Source: Rhizobium leguminosarum (lineage in GTDB: Bacteria > Pseudomonadota > Alphaproteobacteria > Rhizobiales > Rhizobiaceae). From it: a stretch of DNA of 64,000 nucleotides. The notes under the pieces were generated by a model. That model ran no database searches and was not told where the DNA came from. It saw only the letters and a program-made list of their open reading frames with translations. Below are positions 17,800 through 26,424 of the stretch, one piece after another. Within the stretch, counting starts at the first letter, position 1; every line of letters begins with the position of its first letter. The position numbers and the translations under genes are program-made. The stretch lies in assembly GCF_002953715.1 (NCBI RefSeq), contig NZ_CP025013.1, positions 558,001 through 622,000 of the forward strand, in the 5' to 3' direction.

Positions 17800-18795
17800 C
17801 TACGGGCGATTCATAGGCAACTTAAGTCGCTGGTAAACAGTCGCCTTGCGCTTCCGCTGAGAATCGGAAACCGACTTGACGAGATCTCGGAACCATCGCT
17901 GGCCGGGATCTTCGCTGACACCCCGCTCGAAAATGAGCGAAAGTATTACGTTGGGTAGTGGTATGGGCGGTGAGACGATCCGCATCTCGCTCTCGTCGGA
18001 GAGGGCGAGAAGCACGCTGTCACCGAAAGCCGTGATCAGTTGCGTGCCCTTGATGACCCACGGTGCCACCAGATAATGGGGCACAGTAGCAACCACCCGA
18101 CGCGATAGTCCCATTGCCTTCAACGTAACGTCTGCGATACCCACGGCTGTTCCGTCAGCAGAGATTTGCAGGTGTGGTAACGCGAGATAATTCTCCACTG
18201 TCATGTCGTCGAGCATCGGATTGCCACGCCATCCCGCACAAACCATTTCATCCCTTGATAGCTCCTCGACCGCAAGCAGGCCATTCTGCAAGGTCGAATT
18301 GCCGAGGATAGCGCACTCGATTTCGCCGTTCCGAAGCAATCCCGATACATCTGTTTCCCGGACGTGCAATACATTCAAAGTGGCATTCGGCGCAGAGCTG
18401 GAAAAGGCCTCGATCAGGCGGGGCAAAATCGCGACGGCCGTGTAGTCCGAGAGACCGACGCGAAAGTTCCGTTGGGTCTCTTCGGGTTTAAAATTGAGAT
18501 GCCGGTCGACTACGGATCGTATATCCGCCAAGGCACGAGACAACCCAACGGCTAGCTCGCGTGCGCGCGGTGTTGGCTCCATGACGCCCGCATCTCGCGA
18601 GAACAGCTCGTCCTTGAATATCTCCCGAAGCTTCGCAAGGGAATGGCTGATTGCCGATTGCGTTCTCCCAAGACGAGAAGCCGCTTTGGTGACGCTTCTC
18701 TCTTGCATGAGGACATCGAACACTCGCAGTAGATTAAGATCGATATGGGTCAGCGAGAATTCGGCGCGGCTTTGGGATGGATGCATTGGTGTCAT
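17800..18795 (-). CDS. LysR-family transcriptional regulator of the cargo operon
   Basis: A 331-residue LysR protein. The N-terminal winged helix is LLRVFDVLMQERSVTKAASRLGRTQSAISHSLAKLREI, followed by a co-inducer domain beginning about residue 100 (RVGLSDYTAVAILPRLIEAF). It resembles the NodD/LinR-like branch with HIDLNLLRVFDVL. It lies convergent to the operon it probably controls, inside the same transposon, so regulator and target travel together. Its own promoter region contains a dyad at 18809-18840. Confidence 0.9.
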   Translation of the reverse strand: MTPMHPSQSRAEFSLTHIDLNLLRVFDVLMQERSVTKAASRLGRTQSAISHSLAKLREIFKDELFSRDAGVMEPTPRARELAVGLSRALADIRSVVDRHLNFKPEETQRNFRVGLSDYTAVAILPRLIEAFSSSAPNATLNVLHVRETDVSGLLRNGEIECAILGNSTLQNGLLAVEELSRDEMVCAGWRGNPMLDDMTVENYLALPHLQISADGTAVGIADVTLKAMGLSRRVVATVPHYLVAPWVIKGTQLITAFGDSVLLALSDESEMRIVSPPIPLPNVILSLIFERGVSEDPGQRWFRDLVKSVSDSQRKRKATVYQRLKLPMNRP

Positions 18796-18808
18796 GCGAT
18801 AAAACTAG

Positions 18809-18840
18809 CATGAACTGTCCAAATATCAGAGCGGTTCATG
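18809..18840. promoter_or_regulatory. Dyad upstream of lysR, candidate autoregulatory site
   Basis: CATGAAC (18809-18815) and GTTCATG (18834-18840) are perfect 7-base arms separated by 18 bases, starting 13 bases from the lysR ATG. The 200 bases between lysR and the tnpA remnant hold no other recognisable feature. Confidence 0.35.
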
Positions 18841-18990
18841 ATGCTGTTGTCTGGCCCAACCCCGGACCGTTGCGAAGTTGAAGGGAAAGTCCGGTTAGTG
18901 GTAGCGATCACGCTGATGCAACCACGAGGGCGGATATGGTTGAACGCTCGCGCGCCTGTGAGGTAAACCTCCAGAGACCGGTTGAATTGA

Positions 18991-19499
18991 TTATGTCGCA
19001 AAAATCCCATGAAGCCAGCCATCGAGATATTGTTGCCGTTGCGAACGAACGAGCCGTTCGAGCTCCTTGGCAGACGGACCATAGATATTGCGATCCCGGC
19101 ACCAGAGGAACACCGCCTCGAGCATGGCGCTGACGGATTGTCCGGACGGGCAAAGCTCGCCGATAATCCAGTAAGAAAGCGCTTCGCGGTCTTGTCGCGT
19201 CATGCGGCCAAAGCCGAGATACTGCAAAATCTCTGTGCAATGCCGACGTGCTGTTCTCCCGCCGAAATCATTGCTGGACAGTTCGTCGGCTCGGACACCG
19301 ATCTGCTCAGCCAGATATTCGACGCCATCGTTTGGGATCAATGTGCCATCGTCAGCGAAAAAGCCGCGTGCGCTGAAAACTTCAACTGCGAGGCCAAGCC
19401 GAGCCTCGTCGCGGCGGGTTTGGAATTGATGAAATCAATGTCGGCGAAGCTCAGGCTCCATTGGCCGACAAAATCCGAACTCGAAATACCCGTACTCAT
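18991..19499 (-). pseudogene. tnpA: Tn3-family transposase, 5' fragment with frameshift
   Basis: The reverse strand from ATG 19499 (good GAGGAG upstream) encodes MSTGISSSDFVGQWSLSF and IDFINSKPAATRLGLASQ, the N-terminus of a DUF4158-type Tn3 transposase. The frame breaks near 19378 within a run of four T; a fifth T would restore KFFSARGFFADDGTLIPNDG and join the second part: VEYLAEQIGVRADELSSNDF, RRHCTEILQYLGFGRMT, AMLEAVFLWCRDRNIYGPS and ELERLVRSQRQQYLDGWL. Similarity ends near 19010, so about 165 of roughly 950-1000 residues remain and the DDE catalytic part is gone. Cargo occupies the deleted portion. Confidence 0.88.
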
Positions 19500-19585
19500 C
19501 AAAACGCTCCTCAAATTGGAACGCAATGTCACGAACAGGCGCGTCGAGGGTCAATCCTGCAGGCTATGTTCCCACAAGGTTCTGC

Positions 19586-19622
19586 GAGTTGGCCAAAATC
19601 GCAGCTTCGGGCCGACTGGGCC
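19586..19622 (-). repeat. Right terminal inverted repeat (IRR)
   Basis: Read on the minus strand from 19622 it starts GGCCCAGTCGGCCCGAA and ends TTTTGGCCAACTC, matching the left end with one mismatch. The tnpA start lies 87 bases inward, as expected for a Tn3-family end. Confidence 0.88.
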
Positions 19623-19627
19623 ACATC
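19623..19627. repeat. Target-site duplication, right copy (ACATC)
   Basis: ACATC directly abuts the outer end of IRR and repeats 12204-12208. Removing the element and one copy rejoins the non-coding sequence between the LLM operon and the ABC operon at 19825. Confidence 0.85.
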
Positions 19628-19718
19628 GGTGAAGAAGCCGATTTTCCAAAGCTCGCTGACAAGATTTTTGCGGAACGGATTTTTTTAATCCGCAGGCTCA
19701 AATGGACCAGAATGCCTT

Positions 19719-19743
19719 TAGTCTATAAATTTTGTAGACAATA
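19719..19743. promoter_or_regulatory. Recurrent dyad GTCTA-N9-TAGAC (copy A)
   Basis: GTCTA at 19721-19725 and TAGAC at 19735-19739 enclose an AT-rich 9-base spacer. It lies about 80 bases upstream of the binding-protein start at 19825 and about 95 bases outside the transposon end. The same arrangement occurs at 30002 and 53426 in front of other transport/oxygenase genes, pointing to a shared operator or promoter element. Confidence 0.5.
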
Positions 19744-19824
19744 AATGCTAACGCGTTGAATGTTCATCGACGCATGAACAGCCGCCGGGCCAGACCTGAA
19801 GCATCACCAACTCCGGGACCAGAT

Positions 19825-21450
19825 ATGACCGTAAAGACTTTCAAGACATTGCCTAGACGAAATCCCATTGCCTTTGCGCTGACATTTTCCCTTCTGGCAT
19901 TTGCAGGCCCACAAGCGCATGCGGCCGAGAGCGCAAAGCCGGTGGATGGCGGCACGCTGACCGTCGGGCTCGCCACGGACACGGCGATCATAGATCCTTC
20001 GATTACCGGCAGCTCGATCACCGCCGTCATCACTCGAAACCTCGTCGATTCCCTCGTCGGGCAAGCCGAGGACAATAGTTTTACGCCGTGGCTGGCCGAG
20101 CGCTGGGAGATCAACGGCGACAACACGGTCTATACGTTTCATCTCAAGCAGGGCGTGACCTTCAGCGACGGCACGCCTCTCGATGCCGCCGCGGTCAAGT
20201 ACAATTTCGAGCGGATCCTGGATCCGAAGACGACGTCGAGCTACGCGAAATCGCTGCTCGGTCCGATCGACAAGATCGAGGCGATCGATGCCGGTACGCT
20301 CGTCATCCACTATAACAAGTCTTTCGCGCCGCTGCTTCAGGGGCTGAGCCTGCCTTATCTCGGAATCCAGTCACCGACCTATCTGCAGAAGGCGACGAGC
20401 ACGACCAATACGGTTGTCGGCTCCGGCCCCTATATTCTCGAAAGCTTCGTCAAGGGCAGCGGCAGCAAGCTCACGCGCCGTGCCGACTACAATTGGGGGC
20501 CGGGTTATGCCAAGCATGTCGGCCCGGCCCATTTCAACGGGATCGACTTCAAATATCTGCCGGAATCATCGGTTCGCCTCGGCGCCCTGGCAAGCGGCCA
20601 GGTTCAGGCGATCGACGAAGTTCCGCCGGCCAATTACCGCTCCGTGCAGGGCGATGACAAGCTTCAGGTCGTGACCCGGGAGAATCCCGGCGTCAACAGT
20701 TCCTATTTCCTCAACACGTCCAAGGAGCCCTTCCAGGACACCAAGGTGCGCCAAGCCTTCCAAAGCGCCGTGAACGGGGCGGCGGCAGTAAAGGCAGCCT
20801 ATCTCGGCACGCTCAAGCCGGCCGACAACATCCTTGGGCCGTCGACGCTTTATTACGATGGCAGCGTGGCGAGTAAGTGGGGCTTCGATCTCGCCAAGGC
20901 GAACAAGCTGCTCGACGAGGCCGGTTGGACGAAAAAGGATGCCGAGGGATTTCGCACGAAGGATGGCCGACGCCTGACCGTGCATTATGTTTACGACAGC
21001 GCGTCCGTCGGCGCATCGAACGTGACCCTTGCGCAGGCGGTGCAATATCAGGTCCGCCAGGCCGGCTTCGACCTCCAGCTCGATCCGGCCGACGCCGGCG
21101 GCTACACCGCCCGGGCCAACAGCAATGATTACGATCTGGTTTCCTTCTACTATGTGCGGGCGGAACCGGACATATTGCGCACCGTGTTCCATTCGGCCTA
21201 TGTGCCGCCGAACGGATCCGATTACGTCCGCGTCAACAGCCTCGATGAGAAACTGAGCAAGGCCATCGGGGAAAGCGATGCGGAACGAAAGCAGCTCTAT
21301 GGCGAGATCCAGTCGGAAATCGTCGGGCAGGCCTATGTGGTACCGCTCTTTGTCGCAGCATATCAGCTCGGGGCGTCGAAGAAGCTTCACGGCATCAACT
21401 GGGCAACAAACGCAAAGCCGCTTTTCTATGATGCTTGGCTCGAGCCGTGA
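19825..21450 (+). CDS. Family-5 ABC substrate-binding protein
   Basis: A 541-residue SBP_bac_5 protein. ATG 19825 gives an N-terminus with two arginines (TLPRRNPIAFALTFSLLAFA) and a cleavage region near AHAAES; it acts in the periplasm. Two earlier in-frame ATGs (19756, 19774) lack a ribosome binding site. Landmarks are GGTLTVGLATDTAIIDPS, YTFHLKQGVTFSDGTPLDA and FKYLPESSVRLGALASGQV. It is related to the pair at 4509-7810 (shared PESSVR-GALTSGQV-type segment). It starts the plus-strand operon with its own permeases and fused ATPase. Confidence 0.93.
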   Translation: MTVKTFKTLPRRNPIAFALTFSLLAFAGPQAHAAESAKPVDGGTLTVGLATDTAIIDPSITGSSITAVITRNLVDSLVGQAEDNSFTPWLAERWEINGDNTVYTFHLKQGVTFSDGTPLDAAAVKYNFERILDPKTTSSYAKSLLGPIDKIEAIDAGTLVIHYNKSFAPLLQGLSLPYLGIQSPTYLQKATSTTNTVVGSGPYILESFVKGSGSKLTRRADYNWGPGYAKHVGPAHFNGIDFKYLPESSVRLGALASGQVQAIDEVPPANYRSVQGDDKLQVVTRENPGVNSSYFLNTSKEPFQDTKVRQAFQSAVNGAAAVKAAYLGTLKPADNILGPSTLYYDGSVASKWGFDLAKANKLLDEAGWTKKDAEGFRTKDGRRLTVHYVYDSASVGASNVTLAQAVQYQVRQAGFDLQLDPADAGGYTARANSNDYDLVSFYYVRAEPDILRTVFHSAYVPPNGSDYVRVNSLDEKLSKAIGESDAERKQLYGEIQSEIVGQAYVVPLFVAAYQLGASKKLHGINWATNAKPLFYDAWLEP

Positions 21451-22381
21451 TTTGATCCGCGCCGGGCTGAAGCGGCTCGGTGTCGTCGTTGCGGTGCTCT
21501 GGGGCGCCGCAACGATTGCCTTTATCGCCGTAAAGCTCATTCCCGGCGATCCCGTCTCGGTGCTGTCGGGCGGCGAGAATGTGGTCGATGCGGCTGAACG
21601 GGCCGTGCTGACACAACAATATGGACTGGATCAGCCGCTCTACGTGCAATATGCGCGCTACGTGCTCAATGCCCTGACCGGCGATTTCGGTGAAAGCTAC
21701 CAATATCGCCAGCCGGTTACGGAGCTCATCTACGAGGCGGCGGGGCCGACATTGCAGCTCGCCGGCAGCGCGATTTTTATCGCCTTGATCCTGTCCTTGA
21801 GCATTGCCCTGGCGACCGCCGGCCGGCGCAGGGGGATCGCTATTGTCGTCTCCGGAATCGAACTGGTCCTGCTCAGTACGCCCGTCTACTGGATCGGGAT
21901 CGTGCTGCTGTCGGTCTTCAGTTTCCGGCTGCAATGGTTTCCGGTGACGGGCAATGCTAGCTTTTCGGCGCTGGTCCTGCCGGCCATTGCGCTGAGCCTG
22001 CCGCTGGCGGCACTGCTGACCCAGGTACTGCGTGACGGCCTGGAGGAGGCGCTGTTTCAGCCCTTTTCGCTGACGGTTCGCACGCGTGGCGTCAGCGAGA
22101 CGGCTCTCCGGTTACGGCACGGCCTGCGCCATGCGGCCCTTGCCGCTTCGACTTTGACGGGAACGCTGTTTGCAAGCACGCTCGGCGGCTCTATCCTCAC
22201 CGAGACCGTGTTCGGCCGCTCGGGCATCGGGCAGATCACCCTGCAGGCCATCAAGACCCGCGACATGCCGCTCGTCCTTGGGCTGGTGATGCTGTCCGCC
22301 TTCGTCTTCGTCATCATCAATCTTCTGGTAGATGCCCTCTATCTGCTGGTCGATCCGCGCCTGCGAAGGAGTGCAGCATGA
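21431..22381 (+). CDS. ABC transporter permease, DppB type
   Basis: A 316-residue membrane protein with DppB features: AFIAVKLIPGDPVSVLSGGE after the first membrane helix, LYVQYARYVLNALTGDFGES, and the C-terminal GGSILTETVFGRSGIGQITLQAI. The start is one of two adjacent ATGs at 21428/21431 and overlaps the end of the binding-protein gene by about 20 bases; longer in-frame starts run far into that gene and are unlikely. The stop overlaps the next permease by ATGA. Confidence 0.92.
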   Translation: MLGSSRDLIRAGLKRLGVVVAVLWGAATIAFIAVKLIPGDPVSVLSGGENVVDAAERAVLTQQYGLDQPLYVQYARYVLNALTGDFGESYQYRQPVTELIYEAAGPTLQLAGSAIFIALILSLSIALATAGRRRGIAIVVSGIELVLLSTPVYWIGIVLLSVFSFRLQWFPVTGNASFSALVLPAIALSLPLAALLTQVLRDGLEEALFQPFSLTVRTRGVSETALRLRHGLRHAALAASTLTGTLFASTLGGSILTETVFGRSGIGQITLQAIKTRDMPLVLGLVMLSAFVFVIINLLVDALYLLVDPRLRRSAA

Positions 22382-23256
22382 GCAATACGGAATTGTTCGA
22401 TACGGTGCTGCGCGGCCGGCCGGCTGCCGGTTCTCGTCGCAGGCATCCCTGGCTCGCGCCGGGGCTGCTGCTGCCGCTTGCCGCGGTCGCCGTCCTCGCC
22501 TTCGCCGTCTGGCTACCGCAATGGTTTACGGCGTTCGATCCGGACGCGATCGACACCAATGCCATATTGGAAGCGCCAAGCGGCATTCACTGGTTTGGAA
22601 CCGATGAACTGGGACGCGATCTCTTTTCTCGTATCGTCTACGGAACATCGCAGTCGCTGACGATCGGGATCGGGGCCACGGTGATCGCCTGTTTCGGCGG
22701 CGTCATTCTGGGGACGGCTGCAGCCCTGTCGCCGAAGCCGATAAGCCGGCTTCTGGTCCGTGTGATAGACATTCTTCTGGCATTTCCGGAAATACTGCTG
22801 GCGCTGCTGGTGATCGCCGTGCTCGGGCGCGGCCCCCTCAACACCCTGCTGGCCGTTGGCCTGTCCTCCATCGCCGGTTACGCCCGCCTGATCCGCTCGC
22901 AAGTCTTGCAGGTCAAGCTCTCCGGTTATGTCGAACATGCCGTAGCGCTTGGTGAACATCCCTGGACTGTCATTATCGAGCATATCGTGCCGAACGCCGT
23001 CCGGCCGCTGGTCATCCTCGCGACGATCGGCGTCGGCGCCTCGGTGCTGACTGCCTCGGCCCTGAGTTTTCTCGGCCTCGGTGTCGTACCGCCTGCCGCC
23101 GAATGGGGAGCGCTCTTGGCGAACGGCCGCAATTTCATCGATATTGCCCCCTGGACAAGTCTGCTGCCGGCCACCGTGGTCGCGGTCTCGGTGATTTCGA
23201 TCACCCTTGTCGCCAGGCGATTGCAGACGCTTCTGGCACGGGGGGATGCCCGATGA
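22378..23256 (+). CDS. ABC transporter permease, DppC type
   Basis: A 292-residue permease with the DppC hallmark HWFGTDELGRDLFSRIVYGT, the EAA loop YVEHAVALGEHPWTVIIEHI and SFLGLGVVPPAAEWGALLA. It overlaps the upstream DppB-type gene and the downstream ATPase by ATGA, so all four genes of this transporter are translationally coupled. Confidence 0.93.
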   Translation: MSNTELFDTVLRGRPAAGSRRRHPWLAPGLLLPLAAVAVLAFAVWLPQWFTAFDPDAIDTNAILEAPSGIHWFGTDELGRDLFSRIVYGTSQSLTIGIGATVIACFGGVILGTAAALSPKPISRLLVRVIDILLAFPEILLALLVIAVLGRGPLNTLLAVGLSSIAGYARLIRSQVLQVKLSGYVEHAVALGEHPWTVIIEHIVPNAVRPLVILATIGVGASVLTASALSFLGLGVVPPAAEWGALLANGRNFIDIAPWTSLLPATVVAVSVISITLVARRLQTLLARGDAR

Positions 23257-24980
23257 ACATACGACCCGGTCCGAGCCCGCCCGCCTCCGCCTCGTCCGGC
23301 CCACCGCTGCTCGAGATCGACGGGCTGCATGTCGCCTTCGATACGCCACAGGGCGTCGTCGAGGCTGTTTCGGATCTTTCCTTGCGGATCGCGCCGGGCG
23401 AGATCCTCGCGCTTGTCGGCGAATCCGGATCGGGAAAATCGGTGACGGCGCGCGCGCTGGTCGGCCTTGCTGGTGCACATGCGCATGTCCAGGCCCGCAG
23501 AATGGTGCTGGAGGGACATGATGGCCGGCCGCTCGATCTGCTGCGGCAGTCGCAGAAGGCCTGGCGGGAGATCCGCGGGCGCGAGATCGGTTTCGTGCTG
23601 CAAGACGCCCTGGTTTCCCTTGACCCGCTGCGTATGGTCGGGCGCGAGATTGCCGAGCCGTTGCTTGCGCATCGGCTCGTGGCGCGATCGCAGGTGGCCG
23701 CGTGCGTTGGCGAACTGCTGACACGCGTCGGCGTTGCCGAGCCGGAGATCCGCGCTGCCCAATATCCGCATGAGCTTTCCGGAGGGCTCCGGCAGCGGGC
23801 CCTCATCGCATCGGCCCTTGCGGGGGAACCGCGTTTGCTGATCGCCGACGAACCGACCACGGCGCTCGACGCGACTGTCCAACAGCAGATTCTATCGGTC
23901 TTCAAAGGTCTCGCGAGCGCCGGCTTCGGCGTTCTCCTGATCACCCATGACCTCGCCGTTGCAGCCCAACTGGCCCATCGTGTCGCTGTCATGCAGAATG
24001 GCTGTCTCGTTGAATCTGGCCCGGCACAAGACGTGCTCTCCGCCCCGCAACATGCCTATACCCGCCGTCTTCTGGCCGCAGTCCCGACCGGCGCCACGCG
24101 CGGCCGGCGCCTGAGCGCGCCGGATCCCGCGCCGGTCTACAGCCGCGCGCCGGTGGATGGAGAGCCGCTGCTTCAGGTCCGTCATGCCTCCGTTAGTTTC
24201 AAGCGCCCCGACGGCAGCCTCTTGGAAGCGGTTAGGGAGGTGTCGTTGCAGATCGGTCGAGGAGAGACGCTGGGCATTGTCGGCGAATCCGGTTCCGGCA
24301 AGACGACGCTCGGCAAGATCGCCCTGGCGCTGCGCAGGCCGGATAGCGGTGACGTGCTCTTCGACGGGGGCCCCTGGAGTGCGCTGACCGAAGCCGTCCG
24401 CCGGCCGGTACGAGCCGGCATCCAGACGATCAGCCAGGATCCTTTGAGTTCTTTCGATCCGCGCTTTACCGTCGAGCGCATCATAGAGCAGCCATTACGG
24501 CTGCTCGGCGGCCTCGACAAGACGGCACGCCGGCGGAAGGTGGCAGAGCTTATCGAGATGGTTGGCCTGAGGCCGGAGTTGCTCGCCCGCCGTCCGACCG
24601 CGCTTTCCGGCGGGCAGCGCCAACGTGTCTCCATTGCGCAGGCCCTGGCAGCACAACCGAAGCTTTTGGTCTGCGACGAGCCGGTTTCCGCGCTGGATGT
24701 GACGACGCAGGCTCAGGTGTTGGATCTGCTGGTGGACCTTCAGCACCGGCTGGCGCTTTCAATGATGTTCATCTCGCATGATCTGGGTGTCGTCCAGCAC
24801 ATGAGCCACCGGATCGCCGTCATGAAGGATGGGGTGATCGTCGAAAGCGGACCGGTGGAGGAGGTCTTCGACCATCCGCAGCATCCCTACACGCGCTCGC
24901 TCATCGCTTCCGTCCCGAATTTGGCGGCGCATCAGGCGCATTTCAGGGCTCCTCAAACCGAAGGCAAGTTCGCCGAATAG
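23253..24980 (+). CDS. Fused two-domain ABC transporter ATPase
   Basis: A 575-residue protein with two nucleotide-binding domains. Domain 1 has GESGSGKSVTARALVG, LSGGLRQR and LLIADEPTTALD; domain 2 has GESGSGKTTLGK, LSGGQRQRVSIAQALA and LLVCDEPVSALDV. A linker of about 40 residues rich in Ala/Pro/Arg separates them. Same architecture as 900-2564, and the operons may share ancestry. The ATG at 23253 overlaps the permease stop; an upstream in-frame start at 23103 lies inside the permease and is rejected. Confidence 0.93.
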   Translation: MNIRPGPSPPASASSGPPLLEIDGLHVAFDTPQGVVEAVSDLSLRIAPGEILALVGESGSGKSVTARALVGLAGAHAHVQARRMVLEGHDGRPLDLLRQSQKAWREIRGREIGFVLQDALVSLDPLRMVGREIAEPLLAHRLVARSQVAACVGELLTRVGVAEPEIRAAQYPHELSGGLRQRALIASALAGEPRLLIADEPTTALDATVQQQILSVFKGLASAGFGVLLITHDLAVAAQLAHRVAVMQNGCLVESGPAQDVLSAPQHAYTRRLLAAVPTGATRGRRLSAPDPAPVYSRAPVDGEPLLQVRHASVSFKRPDGSLLEAVREVSLQIGRGETLGIVGESGSGKTTLGKIALALRRPDSGDVLFDGGPWSALTEAVRRPVRAGIQTISQDPLSSFDPRFTVERIIEQPLRLLGGLDKTARRRKVAELIEMVGLRPELLARRPTALSGGQRQRVSIAQALAAQPKLLVCDEPVSALDVTTQAQVLDLLVDLQHRLALSMMFISHDLGVVQHMSHRIAVMKDGVIVESGPVEEVFDHPQHPYTRSLIASVPNLAAHQAHFRAPQTEGKFAE

Positions 24981-24984
24981 CAGT

Positions 24985-25116
24985 TCAGTTTGCCGAGAAT
25001 GCCGCACCCTGGTCCTGATGGACGACGATATTCCTTCCAAAGGGATTGAGCGCGACGAGGCCGAACATGGCCGCAAGCAGGATCACGGTTATGATCGAAG
25101 ACATGCTCAGTTTCAT
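24985..25116 (-). CDS. Possible small membrane protein, unknown
   Basis: A 43-residue frame from ATG 25116 contains one hydrophobic segment (IITVILLAAMFGLVAL). A TTG at 25176 in the same frame would give 63 residues and start 4 bases after the stop of the upstream oxygenase gene (25180). No ribosome binding site is convincing and no family is recognised. It may be a real small membrane peptide cotranscribed with the oxygenase, or chance. Confidence 0.25.
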   Translation of the reverse strand: MKLSMSSIITVILLAAMFGLVALNPFGRNIVVHQDQGAAFSAN

Positions 25117-25179
25117 GGGCGGCCCCGCGCCAGATGTGTCGATCCCGGCGTCCTTTGGTGAACGCAGGGTGGTCAAGGT

Positions 25180-26205
25180 CTATGTCGCTTGCGCGTCCAA
25201 AAGGTCGGCATGATGCTCCCGCGCCACGTCAGGATGCGAGCGCAGGCGCGATTTCAGCACGTTTCGGCCCACCTCGCGGAACAAAGGATTGAGCGGATCC
25301 TGCGTCACGCCCCGCACCTCTGCAAGAAGCGCCGGCGGTAAATCGAGAACAGGGATGGTCGCAGCCAGGTTCGCGCCGAGGAAGAACGGAATGGATAGCC
25401 TGTTACCGCCGGCCGGCGGGGTGACGACGCGATGGATATTGGCCTTGAGGTAACCGTTGGAGGCGAGTTCCAGCAGCTCGCCGACATTGACGACAAAGGT
25501 GCCGCGGATGGGCAGCGCGTCGATCCAGCCGCCTTCGCCGTCATCGACCTGCAGGCCGCCGATGACGTCCTGCAACAGGATGGTGACGAAGCCGCCATCC
25601 TTGTGGGCGCCCACGCCCTGGTCGCTTTGCGTTTGATCGCGACCGGGATACCGCACGATCTTCAGAAGCTGGTTCGGACCATTGGCATAGATCGGCGCGA
25701 AGACATCCGGGCTCTGGCCAAGCGCCTCGGAAAATGCCTGGAGGACCTTGAGGCCCACACCGGTCACCTCTTCGATCCATTCGAGCACGGCTGCGCGCAT
25801 TTGCGGAAGCGCCGAGGGGAATTGGTTCGGGCCAAACAGTCGCTTCCATGGAGGATCGCCCGGGCCGATCTCCAGCTTCTGGCGCTCGGGACCAAAATCA
25901 ACCTGCTCACGCCAATCCTGCTTGCCGCGCGTATATTCGAAGCCAGCCCTGTTATAGCCGCGAAAATGCGGCGACTTGCGCATCTCGATTTCCAGCTTCT
26001 GCTCTTCCGGCAACGAGAAGAAGCGGCGCGCGAGTTCGGTCAGATCGTCAATCCGTCGCTGCGGAATACCGTGTCCGGTGAGATAGAAAAATCCGAGCGT
26101 CCGGCTGACGTCGCGAAGCTCCGCGAGCGCCTGCTCTCGTTCCGGATGAGCGGATGCAAAACGCCCGAGGTCGAGTATCGGAAGCGTCCTTGTTGCAGCG
26201 GCCAC
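25180..26205 (-). CDS. Isopenicillin-N-synthase-like 2-oxoglutarate/Fe(II) oxygenase
   Basis: A 341-residue member of the DIOX_N + 2OG-FeII_Oxy family. The N-terminal DIOX_N part has DVSRTLGFFYLTGHGIP (residues 32-48). The iron triad is H201, D203 (AHKDGG) and H258 (ANIHRV), and the 2-oxoglutarate anchor is R269-x-S271 (NRLSIPF). Bacterial members oxidise small molecules; some, such as taurine or alkylsulfatase dioxygenases, belong to other 2OG families, so a sulfur role here is only contextual. It lies opposite in orientation to the preceding ABC operon and alone, with a 219-base gap to the reductase upstream. Confidence 0.9.
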   Translation of the reverse strand: MAAATRTLPILDLGRFASAHPEREQALAELRDVSRTLGFFYLTGHGIPQRRIDDLTELARRFFSLPEEQKLEIEMRKSPHFRGYNRAGFEYTRGKQDWREQVDFGPERQKLEIGPGDPPWKRLFGPNQFPSALPQMRAAVLEWIEEVTGVGLKVLQAFSEALGQSPDVFAPIYANGPNQLLKIVRYPGRDQTQSDQGVGAHKDGGFVTILLQDVIGGLQVDDGEGGWIDALPIRGTFVVNVGELLELASNGYLKANIHRVVTPPAGGNRLSIPFFLGANLAATIPVLDLPPALLAEVRGVTQDPLNPLFREVGRNVLKSRLRSHPDVAREHHADLLDAQAT

Positions 26206-26424
26206 GGCATTATCCTTCTTGATGAAATTATTACGCCGGAAATGGTGAGCTCAGATCTTGAAGATGGGCATCCGCCTTACCCTTGCGGACAACGTCCGCA
26301 GTCGTCATCTTCTTCCTAGAGTGTACGTGCTCCCGCATCAGCTTCTCCGGGATTCGCTTTTTTGTTCTGGCCCGGCAGCGAGCAAAAAGAACTGCGCCAG
26401 GAATAGATAACGCCAAGGCTATGT

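Larger units (their letters stand above)
12209..19622. mobile_element. Tn3-family-like transposon carrying an amino-acid uptake/beta-lyase operon
   Basis: The 7414-bp unit is bounded by 37-bp inverted repeats (36/37 identical) and flanked by ACATC on both sides. tnpR lies against the left end and reads outward; a 5' fragment of a Tn3-type tnpA starts about 90 bases inside the right end and reads inward. Between them are six intact cargo genes: ABC binding protein, permease, ATPase, PatB/MalY-like beta-lyase, RidA protein and LysR regulator. Because tnpA is truncated and frameshifted, the unit is now non-autonomous; it either moved in trans or lost tnpA after insertion. The cargo reads AT-richer than the flanks, consistent with foreign origin. 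Confidence 0.85.

Noticed and set aside
19676..19692. CGGATT-TTTTT-AATCCG hairpin outside the right transposon end
   Set aside because: Six-base stem with no following T-run; too weak to call a terminator.
19526..19744. Short frame running out through the right inverted repeat (ELAKIAASGRLGH...)
   Set aside because: A similar peptide appears at the left end simply because the inverted repeats are identical; the frame crosses the transposon boundary.
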